From: an uncultured Planctomycetota bacterium
GTDB lineage: Bacteria; Planctomycetota; SZUA-567; JAFGNG01
Assembly: GCA_947311175.1 (NCBI GenBank)
Contig: CAMZKK010000178.1
Location: 1 to 26,432, forward strand
Length of the DNA: 26,432 nucleotides
Direction of reading: 5' to 3'
Shown piece by piece: positions 7,808 to 14,736 of the stretch. The notes under the pieces were generated by a model. The model worked only from the letters and a program-made list of their open reading frames with translations. It searched no databases and was not told the DNA's origin. Every line of letters begins with the position of its first letter. Within the stretch, counting starts at the first letter, position 1. A program made the position numbers and the translations under genes.

Positions 7808-8062
7808 ATGGCTAAGAAAAAACCAGCAAAGAAGAAGGTTGTTAAGAAGAAGGTTGCTAAGAAGGGCAGCAAGAAGAATTGTGTAGCAAGAGAAACACTT
7901 TGTGTTGGAAGCAAGGTAAAGGCTTACATCAAGAGTAAAGACTGTATGACATCTGCAGATTCTATCACTGCACTAAGCGATAAAATCTATGACCTCCTTG
8001 ATGCAGCTACAGAAAGAACAAAAGCAAACAAACGCTCAACAGTTAAACCTCAAGATCTCTAA
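7808..8062 (+). CDS. Small bacterial histone-fold protein with lysine-rich N-terminal tail
   Basis: The 84-residue product has two parts. Residues 1-23 form a basic tail with 13 lysines in five-residue steps (KKKPA, KKKVV, KKKVA, KK), like histone H1 or Hc1 tails. Residues about 34-84 read like a histone fold: a short helix (GSKVKAYIKSKD), a long central helix (SADSITALSDKIYDLLDAATERTKANK), then the R-S-T-V-K-P-Q-D-L strap resembling the R-x-TV-x-x-x-DL end of archaeal and bacterial histones, with a very short third helix. I infer a nucleoid DNA-binding protein, probably dimeric. Lysine is coded 14 times by AAG and 7 by AAA, and NNY codons often end in C, unlike its neighbours, which suggests high expression. 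The ATG has AGGAGA with a 7-base spacer. A purely H1/Hc1-like protein is the alternative. Confidence 0.8.
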   Translation: MAKKKPAKKKVVKKKVAKKGSKKNCVARETLCVGSKVKAYIKSKDCMTSADSITALSDKIYDLLDAATERTKANKRSTVKPQDL

Positions 8063-8083
8063 ATAATAATTTTAGATTATTTT

Positions 8084-8116
8084 AAAAAAGCGAGTGATAT
8101 AATCCTCGCTTTTTTT
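8084..8116 (+). terminator. Intrinsic terminator of the histone-fold gene
   Basis: AAAAAAGCGAG (8084-8094) pairs perfectly with CTCGCTTTTTT (8105-8115) around a 10-base loop, ending in a T-run to 8116. It begins 22 bases after the stop codon. The A-run on the left side means it could also act on the minus strand. Confidence 0.8.
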
Positions 8117-8160
8117 GTTGGCTTAAACTTAGATTCCACATCAACGGTATTATTTAGAAT

Positions 8161-8188
8161 AAAAAAAGGCTGGTTTTGACAACCAGCC
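8161..8188 (-). terminator. Intrinsic terminator of fusA
   Basis: GGCTGGTT (8168-8175) and AACCAGCC (8181-8188) form a perfect 8-bp stem with a 5-base loop. On the minus strand the stem is followed by seven T (complement of A 8161-8167). It lies 22 bases beyond the fusA stop and is back to back with the histone-gene terminator. A T-run at 8191-8196 suggests it may work in both directions. Confidence 0.8.
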
Positions 8189-8209
8189 TCTTTTTTGATT
8201 CTTGATAAT

Positions 8210-10324
8210 TTATTTTTTCTTATCACTCTCTTTTTTGTCATCACCAGGTTTTTTATTTCTCTTTTCAATAATCTCTTCGGCAATTGAAAATGGTACTGCC
8301 TCATAGTGCTCAAACTGCATTGTAAAGTTTGCCCTACCTTGTGAAATATTCCTCAATTCACTTACGTATCCAAAAAGATTACCAAGTGGACATAGTGCAT
8401 TAACTAATTTAGCATTTCCCTGTGCGTCCATTCCTTGAATTCTTCCTCGTTTGCCACATAGGTTCCCGGTAATACCTCCTGTATATTCATCTGGAGTAGT
8501 TATGTTTACATCCATAATCGGCTCTAATAATTCTGGATTACCCTTCATGAATGCCTTTTTAAATGCCTGAACCGCACAAGTTCGGAAAGCAAATTCAGAA
8601 CTATCTACATCATGATAAGAACCATCTTTGAGAGTAAACTTAACATCTACCACCGGATATCCTGCCCATACACCTTTTTTCATTGCCTCAATAACACCCT
8701 TTTCAATCGCAGGGATGTATTCTCTAGGAATATTTCCGCCTGTAACTTTATTTTCAAACTCAAATCCTTTACCTGATTCAAGCACTTCGAGGGTAAAATC
8801 AATGTGAGCATATTGACCACGACCACCGGATTGTTTTTTGTATTTTTCAACATGATCAACAGTAGTTGTAATAGTCTCACGATATGCAACTTGCGGAGCA
8901 CCAACCGTTACGCCAACATCAAACTCTCGTTTTAATCTATCAATAATAATTTCAAGGTGCAACTCTCCCATTCCGGAAATAATTGTATCCTCTGTTTCAG
9001 GATCCGATGAAACCACAAATGTTGGATCCTCTTCAGCTAATTTTATTAGAGCCTTGCTTAGCTTATCTCTATCTGCTCGACTGTCCGGATGAACGGAAAC
9101 CGCAATAACCGGTGCAGGGAATTCAATGGCCTCAAGAATAATTGGGTCATCCGGGCTACAGATGGTATCGCCGGTAACACTATCAGAAAGACCGACAACT
9201 CCCCCTATCTCCCCAGCATATAGCTCATCGACCATCTCTTGACGATTTGCATGCATTTTGACCAATCGACCTACTCTTTGTTTTTTATCCTTAGTTGAAT
9301 TATAAACATAAGTTCCTGCTTTGAGAGTCCCGGAATAAATCCTAACAAAAATTAATTTGCCAATGTGTCTATCTGTCATAACTTTAAAGGCAAGTGCTGC
9401 AAGACGACCATTGTCTTTCGGCTCTCTTATTATTTCATTTCCTTCAAGACATGAACCGCTAATTGGAGGTAAATCAATCGGACTTGGCAAATAAGAAATT
9501 ACGGCATCAAGTAGATGTTGAACCCCCTTGTTTTTAAATGCACTGCCACATAATACCGGACAAATAAGATGTTCATGAGTTGCTTTTCGGATTGCTTTTT
9601 TAATTTCTTCTTCAGAAATTTCTTCTTCATTGCAGAATTTTTCAAATAATTTTTCATCACATTCTGCAGATTTTTCAATCATACTTCGACGCCACTTTTC
9701 AGCTTCTTCTTTGAGATCGTCTGGAATTTCTCTTTCTTCAAAAGTAGTCCCTTTGTCTGTTTCGTCATAATAAATAGCAATGTTTCTTACAAGATCAATA
9801 ATGCCCTTAAACTCACTTTCTGCTCCAATTGGAATGGTTAGTGGCACCGCATTCGCACCTAAGTGTTCTTGAATTTGACCAACAACTGTTAGAAAGTCAG
9901 CACCAATCCTATCCATTTTATTAACAAAACAAATTCTAGGAACAGAATATTTTTCAGCTTGTCTCCATACCGTTTCAGATTGTGGTTCAACTCCACCAAC
10001 TGCACAGAATAAACCAATAACCCCATCAAGAACCCTAAGACTTCTTTCAACCTCGACCGTAAAATCAACGTGACCAGGAGTGTCTATGATATTTATTTGA
10101 TTATTTTTCCAGACGCAGGTTGTAGCGGCACTGGTGATAGTTATTCCCCTCTCCTGCTCCTGCACCATCCAGTCCATCGTGGCATCGCCATCATAAACTT
10201 CACCGATTTTGTGAGATACTCCGGTGTAGTAAAGTATTCTTTCTGTACAGGTTGTTTTACCTGCATCAATATGTGCCATAATTCCTATGTTACGAACATT
10301 TTCCAATGGATACTTTCTTGCCAT
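8210..10324 (-). CDS. fusA: Translation elongation factor G
   Basis: EF-G is the GTPase that drives ribosome translocation and helps recycle ribosomes. The 704-residue product is full length with canonical G-domain motifs: AHIDAGKTT (17-25), RGITIT (59-64), DTPGH (81-85), NKMD (135-138) and GSA in the CGSAFK stretch. Domains II-V follow, with the domain IV region GGRGQYAH. The C-terminus ends in a charged lysine-rich tail (KKPGDDKKESDKKK), somewhat longer than usual. The gene stands alone here with its own promoter and terminator, not in the rpsL-rpsG-fusA-tuf string. It could therefore be one of two EF-G paralogues, though the sequence looks like the main form. AGGAG lies 12 bases before the ATG, a long spacer. 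Confidence 0.96.
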   Translation of the reverse strand: MARKYPLENVRNIGIMAHIDAGKTTCTERILYYTGVSHKIGEVYDGDATMDWMVQEQERGITITSAATTCVWKNNQINIIDTPGHVDFTVEVERSLRVLDGVIGLFCAVGGVEPQSETVWRQAEKYSVPRICFVNKMDRIGADFLTVVGQIQEHLGANAVPLTIPIGAESEFKGIIDLVRNIAIYYDETDKGTTFEEREIPDDLKEEAEKWRRSMIEKSAECDEKLFEKFCNEEEISEEEIKKAIRKATHEHLICPVLCGSAFKNKGVQHLLDAVISYLPSPIDLPPISGSCLEGNEIIREPKDNGRLAALAFKVMTDRHIGKLIFVRIYSGTLKAGTYVYNSTKDKKQRVGRLVKMHANRQEMVDELYAGEIGGVVGLSDSVTGDTICSPDDPIILEAIEFPAPVIAVSVHPDSRADRDKLSKALIKLAEEDPTFVVSSDPETEDTIISGMGELHLEIIIDRLKREFDVGVTVGAPQVAYRETITTTVDHVEKYKKQSGGRGQYAHIDFTLEVLESGKGFEFENKVTGGNIPREYIPAIEKGVIEAMKKGVWAGYPVVDVKFTLKDGSYHDVDSSEFAFRTCAVQAFKKAFMKGNPELLEPIMDVNITTPDEYTGGITGNLCGKRGRIQGMDAQGNAKLVNALCPLGNLFGYVSELRNISQGRANFTMQFEHYEAVPFSIAEEIIEKRNKKPGDDKKESDKKK

Positions 10325-10360
10325 CTTTTTCTTTCACTCCTAAATCAAATTTTATTAATA

Positions 10361-10373
10361 ACGCATGATGCGT
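10361..10373. promoter_or_regulatory. Perfect palindrome in the fusA leader
   Basis: ACGCATGATGCGT is a 6+1+6 perfect palindrome just downstream of the predicted fusA transcription start and about 37 bases before the ATG. It could be an operator or a small RNA stem; nothing else supports a specific role. Confidence 0.3.
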
Positions 10374-10384
10374 AAAGGTTGCTA

Positions 10385-10412
10385 ATTTTAGGTCGAAATC
10401 ATCCCAAATCAA
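10385..10412 (-). promoter_or_regulatory. Putative promoter of fusA
   Basis: On the minus strand, TTGATT (10412-10407) and TAAAAT (10390-10385) are spaced by 16 bases, with the start expected near 10378. It is the best sigma-70 match in the divergent region and gives a leader of about 55 bases. Confidence 0.5.
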
Positions 10413-10472
10413 GACAATTTGAAAAAAAAACCGACATTTTTAATAATAAATCCCATGCTTTTCTTAAAATTC

Positions 10473-10501
10473 TTGATAGTAAGAAGATTAATGTTTATAG
10501 T
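10473..10501 (+). promoter_or_regulatory. Promoter of the cyclic-nucleotide-binding protein gene
   Basis: TTGATA (10473-10478) and TATAGT (10496-10501) have the ideal 17-base spacing, 33 bases before the ATG. It diverges from the fusA promoter. Confidence 0.6.
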
Positions 10502-10534
10502 TAGATGATTAATTATTGGAGATAAACTAAGCAA

Positions 10535-11689
10535 ATGGACAAACAAGTCTTTTCATATAATCAAGGAACAACCATTTGTACTCAAGGTGAAGAGGCACTT
10601 TGTTTTTATATCTTACGAAAAGGTAAGATAGAAATAATTTATAACCTTGATGAAGTTAAACCAACCCCGCAAGAGGTTTGCCAAAGAGGCAAGATTGTTA
10701 CGGTAGAAAAAGAAGAAGGCTGTATAATCGGGGAAGCTGGACTTTTTCTTGGATACAGAACTGCTAGCATTAGAGCAGGTATGATTGCAACGGAATTGGA
10801 ACATATCCCCGTAAATGAAAGCGGAATAGAGGCGTTGATAAAATCAAATCCAAAAATAGGTCTAACTCTATGTCGCAGTCTTGCAGGCAGAATAAAGAAC
10901 CTTTCCACCCAAATCAGAGAAGCATCTTTTGCCAATATGAATATCAATGGCAGTTATAACTCACTGTGTCTAGCCTTTTTTAATTTGATTGCTAAAATGG
11001 AAAAATCAAGCAGCTCTTCACAACTTTCAAAAATCATTGCCAGTGCAAAGGAACAAGATTTATACAAAATAGCATGTCAATTAAAAAAAGAACGCTCAAA
11101 TGCAATGACGGTTTTTCATCAAGCATTATCAAAAAAACGAGCAGGAAATATAACTTTGCCAAAAGGTACGGAACTGTGTCGAGTAGGAGACATTGGGCGA
11201 GCTCTTTATTTTATAAATAAAGGGGAAATTGATGTTAGAATTGGTGGACAAAATGTTGCAAGAATAAGAAGTGGCGAGATTGTTGGTGAAATTGCAGTAT
11301 TACTAAAAGAAACTCCACAGCGAACAGCATCTTTAAAAGCAAGAGAAGATTGTGTCATAACAACAATTTCCGTTCTCGATTTTAATAATACCGTAATGGA
11401 ACACCCTAACATTTTGGTATCACTTGGGTTTACCATGGCAAGAAGAATTCATAGTACCAATCGAATGATTGTAGATTTAGAATCAGCTCTCACCAGAGAA
11501 ATAAATTTACTCAGTGGTAACTCATCTAGTTGTGAATATGTCTTTAACAAGATGTATGAATTTTTACCGAATGACAATGAAGAAATGAAAAATTTAAAAG
11601 ATTTTGCCAAGTCATCTGCGGTAAGAGCTGCCAAAACCGCAAAGGAAATGCGTGAAAACTACCAAGGTATTTTACAACGAAACGATTAA
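10535..11689 (+). CDS. Protein with two cyclic-nucleotide-binding (CRP-type sensor) domains
   Basis: The 384-residue protein contains two cNMP-binding-type beta-barrels. The first is at about 5-118 (NQGTTICTQGEEALCFYILRKG, later GEAGLF). The second is at about 205-308 (LPKGTELCRVGDIGRALYFINKG), where GEIAVLLKETPQRTASL resembles the phosphate-binding cassette (GE...RTAS) of true cAMP/cGMP binders. The first domain lacks the arginine-threonine-alanine-serine cassette in full form. A helical linker separates them. No helix-turn-helix, kinase, channel or membrane segment is visible, so this is a stand-alone sensor or scaffold rather than a transcription factor. It is monocistronic, faces icd tail to tail, and ends in a helical region (about 305-384). 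Confidence 0.82.
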   Translation: MDKQVFSYNQGTTICTQGEEALCFYILRKGKIEIIYNLDEVKPTPQEVCQRGKIVTVEKEEGCIIGEAGLFLGYRTASIRAGMIATELEHIPVNESGIEALIKSNPKIGLTLCRSLAGRIKNLSTQIREASFANMNINGSYNSLCLAFFNLIAKMEKSSSSSQLSKIIASAKEQDLYKIACQLKKERSNAMTVFHQALSKKRAGNITLPKGTELCRVGDIGRALYFINKGEIDVRIGGQNVARIRSGEIVGEIAVLLKETPQRTASLKAREDCVITTISVLDFNNTVMEHPNILVSLGFTMARRIHSTNRMIVDLESALTREINLLSGNSSSCEYVFNKMYEFLPNDNEEMKNLKDFAKSSAVRAAKTAKEMRENYQGILQRND

Positions 11690-11738
11690 GCTAAATTCCG
11701 CAGCATATGCCTTGTATAGGCACATGCTACGAAATTTA
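11690..11738. terminator. Long imperfect hairpin between convergent genes
   Basis: Bases 11691-11710 pair with 11718-11737 in 17 of 20 positions around a 7-base loop, followed by TTTAATT on the plus strand. It begins 2 bases after the cNMP gene stop and ends just short of the icd stop, so it probably terminates transcription from one or both sides. The outer arms (TAAATTCCG...CGAAATTTA) match the dispersed palindrome family seen elsewhere in the window. Confidence 0.55.
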
Positions 11739-11743
11739 TTTAA

Positions 11744-12955
11744 TTACATATTCTCAATTATTGCATCAGCAAATTCGCTACACTTTAATACCTTTGCATC
11801 TTCCATTAATCTTGCAAAGTCATAAGTTACAGTTTTAGCTTTTATTGATTTTTTTAAGCCGGAAATTATTAAATCAGCAGCTTCATCCCAACCAAGATAA
11901 CGGAACATCATTTCACCGGAAAGAATAACAGAGCTTGGATTCACTTTATCTTGCCCTGCATATTTTGGTGCTGTGCCGTGAGTTGCTTCAAAAATTGCAT
12001 GACCAGATAGATAATTAATATTTCCTCCCGGAGCAATGCCAATTCCTCCAACTTGCGCAGCAAGAGCATCGCTTGCATAATCTCCATTCAAGTTCATTGT
12101 TGCTACAACATCAAACTCTGAAGGTCTGGTTAAAATCTGTTGAAGAAAAATATCTGCAATACAATCTTTAATCAAAATCTTACCATCTGGAACATCGCCT
12201 TGACATTCTTCCCAGCTTATTACCTTATCTGCATATTCTTCTTTTGCAAGCTCATAACCCCATTTGCAAAATGCACCTTCGGTAAATTTCATAATATTAC
12301 CCTTATGGACAATGGTAATACTTTTGCGATTATTTTTTATTGCATACTCAATCGCAGCTCTAATCAATCTTTTTGAACCGGTTTCTGAAATAGGTTTGAT
12401 TCCAATCCCAGAATCATGTGCAATTGACCAACCAAAAGTTTTTTCACAAAAAGCAATCAACTGTTTTGCTTCATCACTACCTGCTAAAACTTCTTTGCCA
12501 GAATAAACATCTTCAGTATTTTCGCGAAATATTACCATATCAACTTTACCCGGATTTTTGACCGGACTTGGCACTCCTTCAAACCAGCTCACAGGACGTA
12601 AACAAACATAAAGATCAAGCATCTGTCGAAGCGCAACATTGAGACTCCTAATACCACCACCAGTTGGAGTGGTTAGTGGTCCTTTTATTCCAAGAAGATG
12701 TGCTCTGAACGCCTCGACAGTTTCATCAGGCAACCAAGAGCCTGTTTTGTCAAATGCCTTTTGACCGGCAAAAACCTCTAACCATTCAATTTTTTTATCA
12801 CCACCGTATGCCTTCTCTACCGCAGTATCAAGAACTCTAACCGCTGCTGCCCAAATATCTGGGCCTGTTCCGTCGCCTTCAATAAAGGGGATAATTGGAT
12901 TGCTTGGGATAGATAATTTTCCATCAAAGCATGTAATCATTTCTCCTGTACTCAT
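11744..12955 (-). CDS. icd: NADP-dependent isocitrate dehydrogenase
   Basis: This TCA-cycle enzyme oxidatively decarboxylates isocitrate to 2-oxoglutarate. The 403-residue protein closely follows the E. coli type. The substrate loop TPTGGGIRSLNVALRQ (96-111) contains S104, the equivalent of the phosphorylated Ser113, and is followed by the substrate-binding arginine in CLRP. FRENTEDVYSGKE (143-155) matches E. coli FRENSEDIYAG. HGTAPKYAGQDKVNP keeps the lysine-tyrosine pair that selects NADP over NAD. GDYASDALAAQVGGIGIAPGGN carries the metal-binding aspartates. No AceK-type kinase gene is present in this window. It is a single gene with a 350-base repeat-containing region upstream. Confidence 0.96.
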   Translation of the reverse strand: MSTGEMITCFDGKLSIPSNPIIPFIEGDGTGPDIWAAAVRVLDTAVEKAYGGDKKIEWLEVFAGQKAFDKTGSWLPDETVEAFRAHLLGIKGPLTTPTGGGIRSLNVALRQMLDLYVCLRPVSWFEGVPSPVKNPGKVDMVIFRENTEDVYSGKEVLAGSDEAKQLIAFCEKTFGWSIAHDSGIGIKPISETGSKRLIRAAIEYAIKNNRKSITIVHKGNIMKFTEGAFCKWGYELAKEEYADKVISWEECQGDVPDGKILIKDCIADIFLQQILTRPSEFDVVATMNLNGDYASDALAAQVGGIGIAPGGNINYLSGHAIFEATHGTAPKYAGQDKVNPSSVILSGEMMFRYLGWDEAADLIISGLKKSIKAKTVTYDFARLMEDAKVLKCSEFADAIIENM

Positions 12956-12993
12956 AATTTGTAATCCTTTCTAAGATTTAAATAATAATAAAC

Positions 12994-13017
12994 CTAAATT
13001 CCTCAGTTGGAATTTAG
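12994..13017. repeat. Dispersed palindromic repeat, copy with 9-bp arms
   Basis: CTAAATTCC (12994-13002) and GGAATTTAG (13009-13017) are perfect inverted arms around TCAGTT. It lies in the icd leader region. The reverse complement of the copy at 14682-14707 matches it almost throughout, including most of the loop, so this is a repeat family and not only a chance hairpin. Confidence 0.7.
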
Positions 13018-13217
13018 AATTAAAAGAATGTGTTCTTTGTGGGTATAAAAATGAAGGAGGTTCTACTGACGATATTTAATTAATAAAGTGAAAACTTCAA
13101 TTTTAATTAAGTTCTTGTGCTGGTAATAAAGAAAAATCGATTGGCTATATAAATTATAAAATCACCTTTACGATAGCTAAAACACCTTCATTTTTAATTG
13201 TTAATTATTTGTCCTTG

Positions 13218-13300
13218 AATAAGGATAAGTGACACACAAAGAAGCTTTGTATGTCACGGGAATAAGGATAAGTAACACACAAAGAAGCTTTGTATGTCAC
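13218..13300. repeat. Tandem pair of 40-bp hairpin repeats
   Basis: Two 40-base copies (13218-13257 and 13261-13300), separated by GGG, differ at one base (gtgac versus gtaac). Each contains an imperfect inverted repeat: GTGACACACAAAG pairs with CTTTGTATGTCAC in 12 of 13 positions with a 3-base loop. They lie immediately downstream of the phoH-PIN stop. There is no T-run after either hairpin, so a simple intrinsic terminator is less likely; an mRNA-stabilising or REP-like element is possible. Confidence 0.75.
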
Positions 13301-13306
13301 TTGTTA

Positions 13307-14617
13307 CTATAATAACTCCGCAGCAACTCCAGCTAAGGCACTTCGTTCTGATTTTTTCAGAGTTACATGGCCGTGCATCGGGGCATTTTTTAATCTTTCT
13401 ACCGCATAAGTCAAGCCATTACTTGAGGCATCGAGATATGGGTTATCAATTTGATATGGATCGCCGGTAAGCACCATCTTTGTTCCTTCACCTGCACGGC
13501 TAATAATTGTCTTTATTTCATGAGGAGTAAGATTCTGTGCTTCATCAACAATTACATATTGATTAGAAATCGAACGCCCTCTAATATATGTCAATGCTTC
13601 AAGCTCTAAAAGATGTTGCTGTTGAAGTTCTTCAACCTTTTTTTCTGCCTTGGTTTCGGTGTCGTTTTTATCCTTCAAGAGGAAAGAAAGATTGTCGAAA
13701 ATTGGCTGCATCCAATGAGTAAGCTTTTGATCTTTATCACCTGGCAAGAATCCAATATCCTTACCCAAAGGGATTATTGGTCGTGACACTAGAATTTTTT
13801 CATAGCGTTTGCTATGTAAAGTTTTTTCTAATCCGGCAGCAAGAGCCATTAGCGTTTTACCTGTGCCAGCTTGACCGACAAGAGTAACAAGCTGAATTGT
13901 TGGATCTAATAATAATTCCAACGCTATTCTTTGTTCTTTACTTTTTGGTTTAATATTCCAAGCATGTTCATAATTTTGATTTAAATGACATAGTTCTCCC
14001 TTTTCATTTACGCGTGCAAGCCCTGTATGTTTAGGATTGGTTTCATCCACAAGCAAAATAAACTCATTTGGATATGCATCTATTTTATCATTATTTTTGT
14101 CTAAGTTTTCTTCATCGTAGAAATTATCAATCGTCTCTTTGCTGACAATCAATTCCCGATAACCACTGAAAAGTTCATCAAATTTAACTTTTTCTTTTTC
14201 AAAGTCTCTTGCCTGAATACCAAGTGCATCTGCCTTTAGGCGAGCATTTATATCTTTTGAAACAAAGATTACATCTTCGCCCTGAGAGTGAAGACCAAAG
14301 GCAACTCTGATAATCCTGTTGTCCATCACTCCATCGGTCAAGCCGGTTTCAATTTTTATGGAATGACTGGTGATTATTTTTAATACCCCACCATTATCCA
14401 TTGGCACCCCATCTTTAAGGCTTCCCTTTTCTCGCAAGGAATCAATATGCCTAATAACTCCTCTGGCATTTCTGCCAAGTTCATCGCTGTGAGCCTTGAA
14501 TTTATCAAGTTCTTCAATCACAGCCATCGGCAAGACAACGATATTATCCGCAAATGAATCTATTGAGTTAGAGTTATGAAGAAGAACATTGGTATCAAGA
14601 ACAAATGTTTTTGCCAT
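13307..14617 (-). CDS. PhoH family ATPase with N-terminal PIN domain (YlaK/PhoH2-type)
   Basis: The 436-residue protein joins a PIN ribonuclease-like domain (about 1-140) to a PhoH P-loop ATPase (about 220-436). PIN acidic positions are visible at D8 in VLDTNVLLH, E35 in the VIEELDKFK stretch and D122 in SKDINARLKAD. The ATPase part has Walker A GQAGTGKT at 248-255, the Walker B-like YVIVDEAQN, and SRPIIPLGKDIGFLPGD typical of PhoH. Members of this fusion class (PhoH2) are reported to be RNA helicase/ribonucleases; that activity is inferred here. It lies 119 bases after clpX on the same strand with a palindromic repeat between, so it may be partly co-transcribed. AAGGA precedes the ATG. Confidence 0.92.
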   Translation of the reverse strand: MAKTFVLDTNVLLHNSNSIDSFADNIVVLPMAVIEELDKFKAHSDELGRNARGVIRHIDSLREKGSLKDGVPMDNGGVLKIITSHSIKIETGLTDGVMDNRIIRVAFGLHSQGEDVIFVSKDINARLKADALGIQARDFEKEKVKFDELFSGYRELIVSKETIDNFYDEENLDKNNDKIDAYPNEFILLVDETNPKHTGLARVNEKGELCHLNQNYEHAWNIKPKSKEQRIALELLLDPTIQLVTLVGQAGTGKTLMALAAGLEKTLHSKRYEKILVSRPIIPLGKDIGFLPGDKDQKLTHWMQPIFDNLSFLLKDKNDTETKAEKKVEELQQQHLLELEALTYIRGRSISNQYVIVDEAQNLTPHEIKTIISRAGEGTKMVLTGDPYQIDNPYLDASSNGLTYAVERLKNAPMHGHVTLKKSERSALAGVAAELL

Positions 14618-14681
14618 GGCTAAATCCTTAAAAATGAGAATCCGTTAGGGTATTGTTAATTATTAATGGTTCACTATTCAT

Positions 14682-14707
14682 TCTAAATTCCAACTACGGA
14701 ATTTAGA
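14682..14707. repeat. Dispersed palindromic repeat, copy with 10-bp arms
   Basis: TCTAAATTCC (14682-14691) and GGAATTTAGA (14698-14707) are perfect inverted arms around AACTAC. It lies between clpX and the phoH-PIN gene, where a hairpin in the transcript could separate or protect the two messages. Confidence 0.7.
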
Positions 14708-14736
14708 TTAAAGTATGTCTGTCTATCATCAGCTAC

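Larger units (their letters stand above)
12956..13306. other. 351-base intergenic region between phoH-PIN gene and icd
   Basis: It holds the icd ribosome site (minus strand AAGG just upstream of 12955), one palindrome of the dispersed family (12994-13017) and a tandem pair of 40-bp hairpin repeats (13218-13300). I see no coding region longer than about 10 codons and no convincing sigma-70 promoter; the middle (about 13080-13215) is very AT-rich and otherwise featureless. Confidence 0.7.

Noticed and set aside
10070..10375. Plus-strand open frame of about 100 codons over the start of fusA
   Set aside because: It overlaps the conserved G-domain of fusA on the other strand and has no family-like features or ribosome site.
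13218..13300. CRISPR array
   Set aside because: Only two copies, a 3-base gap instead of a spacer, and no cas genes nearby.
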